This document shows, piece by piece, positions 42,752-53,814 of a stretch of 64,000 nucleotides of DNA. The position numbers and the translations under genes are program-made. The notes below the pieces were generated by a model. The model saw only the letters and a list, made by a program, of their open reading frames with translations, did not search any database and had not been told where the DNA came from. The DNA comes from Flavobacterium sp. 90 (lineage in GTDB: Bacteria; Bacteroidota; Bacteroidia; Flavobacteriales; Flavobacteriaceae): assembly GCF_004339525.1 (NCBI RefSeq), contig NZ_SMGE01000001.1, positions 1,302,001-1,366,000 on the forward strand, written 5' to 3'. Numbering within the stretch: position 1 is the stretch's first letter; every line of letters begins with the position of its first letter.

Positions 42752-43135
42752 TTATATTTTATCTAATTGCTTCTTGAAGGCTATCGCGGTAAAAACCGCT
42801 ATAGTTGCACCAAGTGCATTTGCTAAAACATCTGTTACATCTGATGCTCGTGTAATTGTCAGGACACTTTGTAAAATCTCGATAGTAATTCCAAAAAAAA
42901 CAGAAAATATAAACGAAATCAAATATGCTTTATAATCATCCGCTTCTCTTCCTTTAAGCTCTTTCTTAAAGAATACAATCCAGGAAATTGTAAATCCAAA
43001 ATGAAAACAAAAATGCACAATTTTATCAATGCTCGGAAAATTTACTACAGGAATCTTACTGGAATCAACAAGACAGAAATAAGCAATAATTCCCGAACAA
43101 ATAATTGCCCAGATTAATAGTAACTGTTTAGGCAC
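42752..43135 (-). CDS. VanZ family small membrane protein
   Basis: 127 residues, four hydrophobic helices. The VanZ-like pattern is present: [28 protein letters not shown] and a C-terminal [18 protein letters not shown]. The start is a GTG at 43135 that overlaps the gcvH stop by 8 bases, indicating coupled translation. VanZ of enterococci confers low teicoplanin resistance, but most family members have unknown functions. Nothing here suggests a resistance role. Confidence 0.85.
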   Translation of the reverse strand: MPKQLLLIWAIICSGIIAYFCLVDSSKIPVVNFPSIDKIVHFCFHFGFTISWIVFFKKELKGREADDYKAYLISFIFSVFFGITIEILQSVLTITRASDVTDVLANALGATIAVFTAIAFKKQLDKI

Positions 43136-43508
43136 CGATCAATTGTGTGTAAGCCTCAGCAGATAATAAACCTTCTACTTCTGATGCATCAGCAATTTTT
43201 ATTTTAATCATCCATCCATCTCCATAAGGATCAGAATTTACAGTTTCAGGAGCACTTTCCAAGCTTTCATTAAAAGCAATAATTTCTCCTGTTAAAGGTA
43301 AAAACAAATCAGAAACAGTTTTAACCGCCTCAACTGTTCCAAAAACCTCATCTTTATCAAGTGTCTGATCTAAAGTTTCTACTTCAACATACACGATATC
43401 TCCTAACTCTTTTTGTGCAAAATGAGTAATTCCTACAGTTGCAACATCTCCTTCGATGCTAACCCATTCGTGATCTTTTGTGTACTTTAAATTTGCTGGT
43501 ATGCTCAT
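43128..43508 (-). CDS. gcvH: Glycine cleavage system H protein
   Basis: 126 residues from the ATG at 43508 ([20 protein letters not shown]). The lipoyl-attachment lysine is Lys63 in [13 protein letters not shown]. The protein shuttles the aminomethyl group between the P, T and L proteins of glycine cleavage. No other gcv genes are nearby; its place between sprA and vanZ is a conserved flavobacterial order rather than a pathway operon. Confidence 0.97.
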   Translation of the reverse strand: MSIPANLKYTKDHEWVSIEGDVATVGITHFAQKELGDIVYVEVETLDQTLDKDEVFGTVEAVKTVSDLFLPLTGEIIAFNESLESAPETVNSDPYGDGWMIKIKIADASEVEGLLSAEAYTQLIGA

Positions 43509-43593
43509 AATTGTGTTGTTTGAAAATTGATAATTTAGTAATTCAGTCACAAATGTAATAATCTTCTAAGAAATCTAGTTTAGAAACTAAAAA

Positions 43594-46500
43594 TTAATTT
43601 CCGAAATTATACCTAAGCGTAAATCCTGATCTAATATTCGTTAATGGAAATGATGTTGAAATTACTGCTTTTGAGAACGAGTGATCGTAATAAAATATTG
43701 CCGTTAGGTTTTTACTAAACGCATAATCTGCTGTCATTTTTAGCGACCAGATGTTCTGTCCAGCTGCCAATTGATTATTGTCATAATCTAAATAACGAAC
43801 CAATGTTTGATTATTTCTAAAAGAAAAATCGGCTTTTATATTGATGTCACTTTTAATAATTCCTGTTGGACTGTCTGCTAATCTTGAGGAGAAAATAACA
43901 TCTTTAAAACGATATCCCATTCCTACAACATACTCCATTCCTCTAACTTCTGTCAACAAATTATTATCAAAACTCATCGACAATGCTCTGTCTTTCTTGA
44001 TTTCAGTAAGGATACGCAATGAACTCTTCAACTCAAAATCAACACGAATAAGCGGACTAAACTGCTCTACCAAATTGACATTTGACATGATCGTCTTATT
44101 GAAAAAATTGGTATTAACATCCTGTCCATTCGGATTTTCTGAATAATCAAAATTAGATCTGAACTGATTTATTGTATATGACGCTCTGTAATTATTTTGC
44201 AATGAGAATCGCTTGAATTTATCTTTGAAAAACTTATAACGCATTAAACCGTTGTATTTAATACTCCAGTTTGGGATTGGAAAATCTCTAAAAATTCCGG
44301 TTGAAACATTCGATGCATTACTTCCGGTATAAGCCGCAAGGAAAGATGGCAACAATACTGCCTGATTACTTTTGCCATAACCAATAGGATATCCTTGATT
44401 TGACGCATAAATTTCTCTTTGTTTTTTAAACGGATCTTCCTGCGTTGGATCTACCGGTGGCGGCGGAACATCAGCTACATCATATCTTGGTATTGGAGCT
44501 GATCCATAACGTTCTTCTGCAAGACGATTTGCAATTATCAAACGATTGTTTCTAAAATCATCAAATGCCGCAGATTGTGTTTCATCACTTTTAGAAAAAG
44601 CAGTTTTTATTAACACTGTCGAAATCGAAAACATTCCATAAGTATATGGAGATAATGGCAAATATTCTCTACTAACCGGATCAACACTATATTGTTCTGA
44701 CGTGTTTTGAGAATAAGCACGATCCATTGCCAAGTCAATTTTTAAATCTGGCAGTAAATCAATATTTGCAGTTATTTTTAAAAGCTTATTTGTTACCTGT
44801 GTAAAGTTTTGATTAAAATCCTGATAATCTGTCAACCATCCATTTTTAGCAGCTTCATATCGCACATCATCCTGACTTCCAAAAACAAACCCAAGTGTTG
44901 GTCTTGAAGTTCCAAAGAATCCTACACTTGGTGTATACCCAGGAAGAACAGTTCCGCTATTTTTAGTATAATTTACCTGAATGTTTTTCACACTAGTTAA
45001 TATTCCTATCAAGCCATCATAAAAAGGGCTATTACTTACTACCGGTTTTGCCGTATTAACAATTTTTTCTCCAGGTTTTGGTGGTGCAGCAGCCTTAGGT
45101 TTTGCTCCAGCCTTCGAAGATTTTGCTCCAGGCGTTAATCCTAAATATTTATACAACATATTCATGTTAAATGTTGTAGTCAATGTATTTGAATTTGCGT
45201 TCTGGATTGTATTCCCCAAATTATAATTTGTTATTGATCCATCCGGATTTTCTATCGGAAGATCAGCAAACGCTGAAGAAGAACGTTGCCAGTTATAATC
45301 AGCCGTATACGAATAACTTGCTTTTACAAAACTAAAAACAGGGATTTTATTAATAGGAATTTCGTAATTCAACACTAATTGTTGTATGTGTGAATTTGGT
45401 GTTCCAATATCCAAGTAATCATCCCAAATATTAAAATCTTGCTTAGGCGTATTATCGTCATTCAAGAAATTTTTAACAATATTATTTGATGCAGCAGTAT
45501 AATTTAATTTCAATGATTTTGTCAAATTATATCCAAAACCATATTGATAATTAAATGCAAAATTCCTTCTGAAAAGTGGTGAAACCGGAATCCCTTGTGT
45601 TTCAACATCTCTAAACTGTTGACGATTGCTTTGTCTTAAAATATTGGTATTAAAGGTAATATTGGATGGTAAGTAATTAAAATTAAAGTCACTTAAAATC
45701 TTCCAATATTCACTTGTTTTCATGAATTTGGTTGTCTTAAAAGGAACTACTTCTTTTGGCTGAAAAGTATAAGCATAATTTACCGCCGTATTCGATTGTT
45801 GATCCTGATAGGTTTCTACTTCATAATCATGGCGATTAACCTCATTATATGATTGTGAAAATGTTAAATTCTCAACATCATAAATATGCGGTTTTTGTTC
45901 CGGAGCTCTGTCCTTTTTTACTCCAATAAAATTAATACTTCTTCGTTTTGTATAATCAACAGCACGAGTTCTGATATTGTCTTTTTCAGCCTGATCGGTA
46001 GTTTCTCTAATCAACTGATCTAGTTTTATATCCTGATTAAAAGGATCATACTCAGGGGTAATTACCTCTTCTCCAATCGCATAATTAAATGGAAGATTGA
46101 TTCCCCATTTATGCGGCAATAGCTGACCCAGATTTAAATTAGTAACAATATTATATTGCTGAATATCTTCACGACTTCTTTCGTTTGCTCCTTGTTCAAG
46201 AGATCCGAAACCAATTGTACTCTTTTTACCCGTTGCCGAAACTGTGGCGAAATCAGCCATATTGGTATCAATATTTAATATTGCTGCCATACCGCCTTTA
46301 TTCTCTAAATCGGCAAGACGAAGCTCATTAAACCAAACTTCTCCTTTAATATCTTTATGATCTACTCTACTTTTTACTCCGACCATTAAGTTTCGAACTA
46401 AACCAAAGTTAGGATTTCCTTTTATACCTAATACCAATCTACTGTCTCCATCGCCGCCTGGAGAATCAGGATCATTATCCGGATAATAAATACCATTAAT

Positions 46501-49500
46501 ATCTCGCTTAGGAGAAGCAGGATCAAGGCTCATCGCTTTAATCTTCATACTTGTCAGCAACTCCAATGCCAGATCGATATTATTTTCTTCCATCCAAACC
46601 TGATCAGGACTTATTGTACATGACCCTCCTGTTCTGGTTACTTTTAATGGAATCTCAACTTGATAGAAGTTTTGTGTAAAGTCATTTCCAAAACGAATAA
46701 ACCCTACCATTTCATCATCTTGTAACGTAGCTTCACTTGGTAATGATTCAGCGTGCAAGAACATTTTAAGTTTTTTGTATTGACGCATATCTACGCTTAC
46801 ATTTTTAAAAACTGCTCTGGAATCCATCGGTTGTAAACCTGACCCGCCAACTCTTAATGCTAACGCTTGCTCGTTTTGATTGATTATCGTATTGTTATTA
46901 TACAATTGTTCTCTTTGAACTCCTGGTGGAATCACATAATTCACAGGACATTTTGTACTGTTTTCCTGAATATTTACTGCCGAAACATCAAATTCAGTTC
47001 CATCATTAGTCGGGTCTGTATCATTTGCGTCTAAAGTTCCTGTGTATCTTCTCCACTCTCCACGAACTAAATCTAAAGCTCCAAAACGCATTGTCATCTG
47101 ATTGCTAAAACCAGTCATAAACATACGCATAAAACGAATAGATCTAAAATCGGTGATATTACCAATGGTCTTTTGAGGCTGAGAAACAGGAATCTTAAAC
47201 TGAATCCATCTTGCATTTGTTGTTCCACCGTTTGGCAACTCAATATTAGATACATCACGAATATCTGTAATATAGTTCTGTCCAACCTGCATTCCTGGTT
47301 TAATATCAATACTATATTCGTAATAAGCATTTATAGTACTCATCGTATTATCACGATTAATATCTTCAACATCCGGTAATGTTGTTGATCCACGATTAGG
47401 ATCATCTATACTTACGGCAGAGTTATTTTCTACTCCATTATATTTTTTATAACGATCAAGAACTCCACCTGTTGTATTTAAGTAATAAGTATAATTATCC
47501 GCAGCAGGATCTTCATCTCCCGCATAATTTGTATAAACTGAACCTTCTCTAGCATCCGGTAAACCATCTAAACCAACATCCTGATTTCTACGATTATCCG
47601 GATTTGTATCAAAGGCATAAATCAAAGATTGTGATGCTGGAACATCTCCCCAAATTGGCTGTGGATTTACCATTATCTGACCTGGTCCTAATCCATTTTC
47701 ATATTGTTTTCTTCCATCTTTTAAAACATCTTCAGAAACCTCTCCTAAATTGAAATATATTTTTCCAGTATTATTTGTTTGTGCTTCTCCGTTTCCAACA
47801 TAAGGATCCAGAACCCAAAACTGAATATACTCAACATTCCCCTGTTCAAAATTTGTAGAATTCAGAGCACGCATAATTCCACCAAAATTCGAAGATGCCG
47901 GATCTGTACTAAAATTTGGATTGTTATTATACGGACCTCTGTCTGATGGATAATAACTTAAATCAAGTGTATTAATAACCTGAATTTGTCCCTGAGCAAT
48001 ATCTGTATTTGGATATAATTCACGGCTGTAAATTCTTCTTGTTGTGTTCAATGATAAATCATCGTTTGAAATACCTGATGGTTTTGAGGTATAAAATATT
48101 GGATCAATGGTATACCAAGCCAGTTTTGCTCTTTTATAACCATATCTTAAATCATCAAAATTTGCATTAAAAGTAGGATCTCCTGCCGTGTTAATAAATG
48201 GCGTAGAAGCTAAACTCCATGCATAAGCTGATCGCATATCTATCGTAGACTGTGAGCCTTCAAAATCATCCACATATATAGTTGCTTCTCCTTCAAAATC
48301 ACTTGCTTTTGGAGCATCCGGTCTTAAGAAAGCAACCTCACCACGAATCGAAAGATTAGAAGGAACATCTGTATCAATATTTGGTAATTTATTTACTAAT
48401 CTGGTAAAGAATGGAACTTCTGTTGAATAGGTTCCGTTAAAACCAAAAATAGTATTATTTACAGATTCCTGTCCATAACTCGATTTTTGAGTAAATGGTC
48501 TTTCGGTCATTTTTAAAAAGGTTCCGCCAACAATAAAATTATCCGAAATTTTATGTTCGATATTGAATCCCATAAATCTTCTGGTTTGCTGTCCAAAAAT
48601 TGAATTGTTTTCCAGCGAAACCTCAATTGGTGTATTTGAAGCCTGAAGTGAAGGGTCTAAAATTTGTACTCGCCCTAATTGATAATCCACACTGTAATCA
48701 ATTCCTTCCACTAATCTTCTCCCGGCAGCCATTACCACAACTGAACCTTGTGGCACGTTAAATGCGCCAATTGGAATTCCGTTACTTCCTGATGATTTAT
48801 ATTTTCCTCTTAATAAGAATTTATTTTTGTCACTGTCCTGCAATGCTCCGGATTGTGTATTTCGATACATGTTGTTAAACACATATTTTTTTTGATTCGG
48901 ATTGTATGTAGAAGGATCGTTGTAGTTTTCTCCTGAACCTGTATTTAATTTATCAAACAAAAGTTTTCCAAAAGGCTCTTTGGTTGTAAAAATAATTCGA
49001 CCATTTTGAACGTCTACCGTTATACCCGGAAGATAATCAAAGAAACCATCTCCTCCGGTTTGTGGATCGTTATTATAGTTTAATCTATCCAGATTAAAAA
49101 CATTTAATAATGGCGTTTGGTCAACCTTATTATCCGGTGCAGGATTTGGAGGAAAAGTACTTCCCTGAACTGGTGTAATATAATTTATTGGTGAAGGATC
49201 TGTATAAAGAATGTTTAATCTAAAATCATCTTGCTTAATTTGATACGCCTGAGGAATTTGATAAACGTTTTTCATCATCAAATTCCAAACTGGATTCTGT
49301 ACGTTTGTCAAACTACTTTTCAGCATTTTCAAGATTAAACTTTGTGTAATAATAGCCTGATTTGAAGGGGTGTTTCCTGTAACAATTGTCCCATCAACTC
49401 CATCACTACCAAATTCTCCAACCTGATAAACTTTACCACCAATGGTATACTCGTAGGCTACAGCCAAGATCTCATCATTTGCCAAACGTTGCTGCAAAGA

Positions 49501-50838
49501 GATATATCCTAACTGTGCATTAAATGTAAACTCGTTCGCATTTAATTTTCTGGCATTTTCTAATATCGAATAATCTGTACCTTCACTTACGTTTGCACTA
49601 TTAAATCCTGATTTTGCCGTTACAATTTCTCTAATATTTGAATTTAAAAACGAACCTGATTGTCCAATAGCTGCAGGATCATATTTATTATTATCATTTT
49701 CTGCAGGAGAATCAACAGGATTACTAAAGAAACCTGTTGTTGGTGATACAACTACAACCTGATTATCCGGAATACCGGTTGCCTGTGCCTCTCCTAAATC
49801 CTGAAGTGCAATAACGTTACGCAAGTTATTACTTGTAGTACTTACACGGTTTTGTTTGTTGGTTACCCAAACTTCAATTCTCGTTACCTGTACACGGCTA
49901 TCAATAAAAGGATACCCTTTTAAAGAAGCGTCATATTTGTTTCTAAAGTATTGTGATAAGAAAAAGTGCCTGTCGTTATCGTAGTCTAAAGCATACAAAT
50001 CAAAATTTTGAACTGTACCACCACCTTCTGCAACTATACTCTTTGTTTGTGACTTCTGTTCTGAGAAAACTCCCGTGATTGTTGTCTTACCAAATTGCAG
50101 CTGAGTTTTAACCCCAAATAAACTTTGAGCCCCACGTATAAGCGTACTGTTCAAAGGCATACTAACGTTACCAACCTCTACTTTTTGAATAATATCATCT
50201 TCTGAAGGTGAATAAGCCAGTTTAAATAAGTTTTGAAATGCAAATGTAGACTGAGTATCATAATTAGCATTTACATCTAATCTGGTTCCTACTTTACCCA
50301 TTAAGCTCATGCTGATTCTCTGATCAAAATCAAAGGTTAAGCTTGACCTGTTTCTAGGTGAGAATGAAGGATTATCTTGCTTGGTATATCGAATACCCAA
50401 ATCCATTTCGACTGATCCTGTTGGCTTTACATCAATTGTATTACTTCCAAAAACGCTTTCAAAAAGACTTGAGTTAATGTAATATCTTGGTAATAAATTC
50501 TTTTTATTGGCTTCACTACCTGCTTTTTTACCATCGATAGCATCTGATTTCTTTTTGAAATAATCTCTTCTGGATTCTTTCAAAACTAAATCTTCGTATT
50601 CTTTTGGCGTTAAAACAATTGGGTAATTTATAGAGAAACCATCAACTGAACTTGTGTAAATATAACGATCTGTAATAGGATCGTATCTGTAAGCAGAAAG
50701 TATGCTTGGTGGATCTTCAATCTCAACCTTTCCTACTGAAAATTGAGTCTTGGTTGTATCTTTGACCGCCGGATTTACTTGCGCACGCAAAACATTACCG
50801 CAAAATAAAACCAGCAAAAAAATACAAATTTTACGCAT
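43594..50838 (-). CDS. sprA: SprA, type IX secretion translocon / gliding protein
   Basis: 2414 residues, the expected giant size. Signal peptide to about LRAQ (residue 20). Early in the protein are Y-I-N-S-S-L and M-D-L-G-I-R-Y-T motifs, then long stretches of beta-strands with plug-like and cell-surface loops. The end ISTSFPLTNIRSGFTLRYNFGN is typical of a barrel terminus. Published structure work on F. johnsoniae shows SprA as a very large single-chain barrel that forms the outer-membrane pore of the type IX system. A proline/lysine-rich stretch (SSKAGAKPKAAAPPKPGEK) interrupts the C-terminal third. It lies 24 bases downstream of ruvA and shares its transcript. Confidence 0.96.
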   Translation of the reverse strand: MRKICIFLLVLFCGNVLRAQVNPAVKDTTKTQFSVGKVEIEDPPSILSAYRYDPITDRYIYTSSVDGFSINYPIVLTPKEYEDLVLKESRRDYFKKKSDAIDGKKAGSEANKKNLLPRYYINSSLFESVFGSNTIDVKPTGSVEMDLGIRYTKQDNPSFSPRNRSSLTFDFDQRISMSLMGKVGTRLDVNANYDTQSTFAFQNLFKLAYSPSEDDIIQKVEVGNVSMPLNSTLIRGAQSLFGVKTQLQFGKTTITGVFSEQKSQTKSIVAEGGGTVQNFDLYALDYDNDRHFFLSQYFRNKYDASLKGYPFIDSRVQVTRIEVWVTNKQNRVSTTSNNLRNVIALQDLGEAQATGIPDNQVVVVSPTTGFFSNPVDSPAENDNNKYDPAAIGQSGSFLNSNIREIVTAKSGFNSANVSEGTDYSILENARKLNANEFTFNAQLGYISLQQRLANDEILAVAYEYTIGGKVYQVGEFGSDGVDGTIVTGNTPSNQAIITQSLILKMLKSSLTNVQNPVWNLMMKNVYQIPQAYQIKQDDFRLNILYTDPSPINYITPVQGSTFPPNPAPDNKVDQTPLLNVFNLDRLNYNNDPQTGGDGFFDYLPGITVDVQNGRIIFTTKEPFGKLLFDKLNTGSGENYNDPSTYNPNQKKYVFNNMYRNTQSGALQDSDKNKFLLRGKYKSSGSNGIPIGAFNVPQGSVVVMAAGRRLVEGIDYSVDYQLGRVQILDPSLQASNTPIEVSLENNSIFGQQTRRFMGFNIEHKISDNFIVGGTFLKMTERPFTQKSSYGQESVNNTIFGFNGTYSTEVPFFTRLVNKLPNIDTDVPSNLSIRGEVAFLRPDAPKASDFEGEATIYVDDFEGSQSTIDMRSAYAWSLASTPFINTAGDPTFNANFDDLRYGYKRAKLAWYTIDPIFYTSKPSGISNDDLSLNTTRRIYSRELYPNTDIAQGQIQVINTLDLSYYPSDRGPYNNNPNFSTDPASSNFGGIMRALNSTNFEQGNVEYIQFWVLDPYVGNGEAQTNNTGKIYFNLGEVSEDVLKDGRKQYENGLGPGQIMVNPQPIWGDVPASQSLIYAFDTNPDNRRNQDVGLDGLPDAREGSVYTNYAGDEDPAADNYTYYLNTTGGVLDRYKKYNGVENNSAVSIDDPNRGSTTLPDVEDINRDNTMSTINAYYEYSIDIKPGMQVGQNYITDIRDVSNIELPNGGTTNARWIQFKIPVSQPQKTIGNITDFRSIRFMRMFMTGFSNQMTMRFGALDLVRGEWRRYTGTLDANDTDPTNDGTEFDVSAVNIQENSTKCPVNYVIPPGVQREQLYNNNTIINQNEQALALRVGGSGLQPMDSRAVFKNVSVDMRQYKKLKMFLHAESLPSEATLQDDEMVGFIRFGNDFTQNFYQVEIPLKVTRTGGSCTISPDQVWMEENNIDLALELLTSMKIKAMSLDPASPKRDINGIYYPDNDPDSPGGDGDSRLVLGIKGNPNFGLVRNLMVGVKSRVDHKDIKGEVWFNELRLADLENKGGMAAILNIDTNMADFATVSATGKKSTIGFGSLEQGANERSREDIQQYNIVTNLNLGQLLPHKWGINLPFNYAIGEEVITPEYDPFNQDIKLDQLIRETTDQAEKDNIRTRAVDYTKRRSINFIGVKKDRAPEQKPHIYDVENLTFSQSYNEVNRHDYEVETYQDQQSNTAVNYAYTFQPKEVVPFKTTKFMKTSEYWKILSDFNFNYLPSNITFNTNILRQSNRQQFRDVETQGIPVSPLFRRNFAFNYQYGFGYNLTKSLKLNYTAASNNIVKNFLNDDNTPKQDFNIWDDYLDIGTPNSHIQQLVLNYEIPINKIPVFSFVKASYSYTADYNWQRSSSAFADLPIENPDGSITNYNLGNTIQNANSNTLTTTFNMNMLYKYLGLTPGAKSSKAGAKPKAAAPPKPGEKIVNTAKPVVSNSPFYDGLIGILTSVKNIQVNYTKNSGTVLPGYTPSVGFFGTSRPTLGFVFGSQDDVRYEAAKNGWLTDYQDFNQNFTQVTNKLLKITANIDLLPDLKIDLAMDRAYSQNTSEQYSVDPVSREYLPLSPYTYGMFSISTVLIKTAFSKSDETQSAAFDDFRNNRLIIANRLAEERYGSAPIPRYDVADVPPPPVDPTQEDPFKKQREIYASNQGYPIGYGKSNQAVLLPSFLAAYTGSNASNVSTGIFRDFPIPNWSIKYNGLMRYKFFKDKFKRFSLQNNYRASYTINQFRSNFDYSENPNGQDVNTNFFNKTIMSNVNLVEQFSPLIRVDFELKSSLRILTEIKKDRALSMSFDNNLLTEVRGMEYVVGMGYRFKDVIFSSRLADSPTGIIKSDINIKADFSFRNNQTLVRYLDYDNNQLAAGQNIWSLKMTADYAFSKNLTAIFYYDHSFSKAVISTSFPLTNIRSGFTLRYNFGN

Positions 50839-50862
50839 ACAATTCTTTTATTTAAAATGAGT

Positions 50863-51444
50863 TTATAAGCTTTTTAAAGCTTTTTTGATGATTGATTCTA
50901 CAGTAGCTTCCGGATCTTCTTTGACGATCTTTTCGACTACTTTTTCAGAAGTTTTTCGAACAAAACCTAAAACTTCCAAAGCAGATAACGCTTCATCTCT
51001 ATTTGTATTGTTTTGTACTACAGAAACTTCATCTAAATCGTACAACTTTAACACTTTTTCTTTTAAATCAAGAATAACTCTTTGTGCTGTTTTGTTCCCA
51101 ATTCCCTTAATTGACTGTATAACAACTACATCGCCAGAGGCAATAGCATTTATAATTTGTCTGGGTTCTATTGAAGACAACATTGTTCTGGCAATATTTG
51201 CTCCAATGCCGGAAACAGATAACAACATTCTAAAGATTTCTCGTTCTGATTTTTCTGCAAAACCAAATAAAGTATGCGCATCTTCTTTAATTTGAAGATG
51301 CGTATACAATTTTATATTCTCTGCATTAGGAATTAATGAGAAGGTGTGTAAAGAGATATGTACTTGATATCCAACACCTCCACAATCAATCACTACATCT
51401 GTAGGGTTTTTCTCAACTAATTTACCTTGCAAGTGTGCTATCAT
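50863..51444 (-). CDS. ruvA: Holliday junction branch migration protein RuvA
   Basis: 193 residues from the ATG at 51444 (IAHLQGKLVEKNPTDVVIDCG). Domains are the OB fold, two helix-hairpin-helix motifs (LLSVSGIGANIARTML and IQSIKGIGNKTAQRVI) and the C-terminal RuvB-binding helices (EALSALEVLGF). RuvA binds four-way junctions and recruits RuvB. It is the first gene of the ruvA-sprA transcript, with a promoter at 51463-51496. Confidence 0.97.
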   Translation of the reverse strand: MIAHLQGKLVEKNPTDVVIDCGGVGYQVHISLHTFSLIPNAENIKLYTHLQIKEDAHTLFGFAEKSEREIFRMLLSVSGIGANIARTMLSSIEPRQIINAIASGDVVVIQSIKGIGNKTAQRVILDLKEKVLKLYDLDEVSVVQNNTNRDEALSALEVLGFVRKTSEKVVEKIVKEDPEATVESIIKKALKSL

Positions 51445-51462
51445 AGTATAATTTATTAGGGT

Positions 51463-51496
51463 CAAATATAATAAAAATGCACTAAAAATACGACAA
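51463..51496 (-). promoter_or_regulatory. Promoter of the ruvA-sprA operon
   Basis: On the minus strand TTG (51496-51494) is followed after 23 bases by TATATTTG (51470-51463), fitting TTG-N17-23-TAnnTTTG. The ruvA ATG is 18 bases downstream, so sprA is probably driven from here. Confidence 0.75.
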
Positions 51497-51522
51497 TATT
51501 ACATCGACCCTTATAATTTCTA

Positions 51523-53814
51523 CTATTTAGCTAATTTATTTTTTTTATTCTCTTTTTCCTGAGCATCAATAACTGCAATTGCAGCCATATTAACCATTTC
51601 TTCAACGCTTGCTCCTAATTGAAAAATGTGAACCGGTTTACCCATTCCCATCATAATTGGACCAATTGAATTTACTTTATATAATTCTTTTAATAATTTA
51701 TAAGTAATATTAGCCGACTCTAAGTTAGGGAAAATCAATGTATTTACTTTCTTTCCTGCTAATTTTGAGAACGGAAATTTCTCTGCAAGCATTTCCTGAT
51801 TCAAAGCAAAATCTGCCTGAATCTCTCCGTCAACGATCATATCAGGATGATTTTTATGCAAATAAGCTACAGCTTCTCTTACTTTTGAAGCACTTTGGCT
51901 TGTTGAAGATCCAAAATTTGAATAAGAAACCATTGCAATAACTGGTTCAACACCAAACATTTTTGCTGTTTTTGCAGTCATAATTGCAATATTAATCAAA
52001 TCTTCGGCAGAAGGATTGATGTTGATTGCTGTATCAGACAAGAACATTGGCCCGCGAGAAGTCAACATCATATTTGCTGTTGCTACAAGTGATGCTCCAG
52101 GTGCTTTTTCAATCAATTGCAACATTGGTTTTACAACTGTTGGGTAACTTCTTGTATGACCTGTAACTAATGCATCTGCTTCGCCTTCATTGACCATCAT
52201 TGCAGCAAAATAGTTTCTTTCGCGCATGTATTTCTGAGCATCAAGCAGCGAAACACCTCTTCTCTCTCTTGTTTCCCAATATGAATTTGCAAATCTGTTA
52301 CGTCTTGCTTCTTCTTCATTTGTTTTAGGATCGATGATTTCAAGTTCAGCATCAAAACCTAATTCAGCTTTAAGCTCTAAAATCGCTTCTTTATTTCCTA
52401 ATAAAATTGGATGTCCAATTCCGTCTTCGTGAACAATTTGTGCTGCTTTTAATACATTTAATTGATCTGCCTCAGCAAATACAATTCTTTTAGGATCCAT
52501 TTTAGCACGGTTTGTCATCAAACGAACCATTTTATTATCATTCCCCATACGTTCACGAAGGTGATCTTCATAAGCTGCCCAATCTGTAATAGGATTTTTT
52601 GCAACACCAGATTCCATTGCTGCTTTTGCAACTGCCGGAGCAACTACAGTAATCAATCTTGGATCAAATGGCTTAGGAATAATATAATCGTTACCAAAAC
52701 CTAGTTTTGTTGCGCCATATGCCACGTTTACTTGTTCCGGAACTGGTTCTTTAGCCAAAATAGCCAATGCTTTTACAGCAGCCATTTTCATAGCTTCATT
52801 AATTTTAGTAGCTCTAACATCCAGAGCTCCTCTAAAAATATATGGAAAACCTAAAACATTATTTACCTGATTAGGAAAGTCTGAACGTCCCGTAGCCATA
52901 ATAACATCTTTACGAGTTTCTGTAGCTAGATTATAATCGATTTCCGGATTTGGATTTGCCATTGCAAAAACAATTGGATTCTCTTTCATTGTCAACAACA
53001 TTTCAGCCGATAAAATACCTCCTGAAGACAATCCGATGAAAACGTCTGCTCCTTTTACTGCTTCTGCTAATTCAATTTTAGCGCCATCAACAGCATATTT
53101 CAATTGTAATTCTGATAGTGAAGGATTGTCTTTTGTTAAAAGTCCTTTACTATTAAACATTTTGATATTCTCAACCTTAACTCCTAACAAAACATACAAA
53201 TCAGTACAAGCTATTGCAGCCGAACCTGCGCCAGAAACTACTACTTTTACATCTTCTGCTTTTTTTCCTGCTAATTCTAATGCGTTAATTAAAGCCGCAG
53301 AAGAAATAATTGCCGTTCCGTGCTGATCATCGTGCATTACCGGAATATCCAATTCTTCTACCAGTCTTCTTTCGATTTCAAAAGATTCCGGTGCTTTAAT
53401 ATCCTCAAGATTTATTCCTCCAAAAGTTGGAGCAATATTTTTAACAGTCTGGATAAATTCTTCGATATCTTTTGTTCCGATTTCTATATCAAAAACATCA
53501 ATATCAGAAAAGATTTTAAACAATAAACCTTTTCCTTCCATAACTGGTTTAGAAGCTTCCGGACCAATGTCTCCAAGTCCTAAAACCGCTGTACCGTTTG
53601 AGATAACGGCAACTAAATTTCCTTTTGCTGTGTATTTATAAACGTCGTCTACGTTTGCTGCAATTTCTAAACATGGCTCAGCAACACCCGGCGAATAAGC
53701 CAAAGATAAATCTCTTTGGGTTGCATATTTTTTTGTTGGAACTACCTGAATTTTTCCTGGAGTTGGTTCTGAATGGTACAGTAACGCTTCTCTTCTTTTA
53801 CTCTCTTTGTTCAT
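51523..53814 (-). CDS. maeB: NADP-dependent malic enzyme (MaeB type with phosphotransacetylase-like domain)
   Basis: 763 residues, the standard length of MaeB. The malic enzyme part (about 1-420) has LAYSPGVAEPCLEI, the HDDQHGTAIISSAALINAL motif and the Rossmann VVVSGAGSAAIAC. The C-terminal part (about 430-763) is a phosphotransacetylase-like regulatory domain (AMMVNEGEADALVTGHTRSY, VMSYSNFGSSTSQS-like segment). The enzyme oxidatively decarboxylates malate to pyruvate with NADP. A TAnnTTTG box on the minus strand (53840-53847, TATCTTTG) precedes the ATG. It is convergent with nothing; ruvA follows on the same strand. Confidence 0.96.
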   Translation of the reverse strand: MNKESKRREALLYHSEPTPGKIQVVPTKKYATQRDLSLAYSPGVAEPCLEIAANVDDVYKYTAKGNLVAVISNGTAVLGLGDIGPEASKPVMEGKGLLFKIFSDIDVFDIEIGTKDIEEFIQTVKNIAPTFGGINLEDIKAPESFEIERRLVEELDIPVMHDDQHGTAIISSAALINALELAGKKAEDVKVVVSGAGSAAIACTDLYVLLGVKVENIKMFNSKGLLTKDNPSLSELQLKYAVDGAKIELAEAVKGADVFIGLSSGGILSAEMLLTMKENPIVFAMANPNPEIDYNLATETRKDVIMATGRSDFPNQVNNVLGFPYIFRGALDVRATKINEAMKMAAVKALAILAKEPVPEQVNVAYGATKLGFGNDYIIPKPFDPRLITVVAPAVAKAAMESGVAKNPITDWAAYEDHLRERMGNDNKMVRLMTNRAKMDPKRIVFAEADQLNVLKAAQIVHEDGIGHPILLGNKEAILELKAELGFDAELEIIDPKTNEEEARRNRFANSYWETRERRGVSLLDAQKYMRERNYFAAMMVNEGEADALVTGHTRSYPTVVKPMLQLIEKAPGASLVATANMMLTSRGPMFLSDTAININPSAEDLINIAIMTAKTAKMFGVEPVIAMVSYSNFGSSTSQSASKVREAVAYLHKNHPDMIVDGEIQADFALNQEMLAEKFPFSKLAGKKVNTLIFPNLESANITYKLLKELYKVNSIGPIMMGMGKPVHIFQLGASVEEMVNMAAIAVIDAQEKENKKNKLAK

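Noticed and set aside
42752..43135. VanZ gene as a glycopeptide-resistance gene
   Set aside because: The VanZ family is broad and no other van genes are present; its place beside gcvH is conserved housekeeping context.
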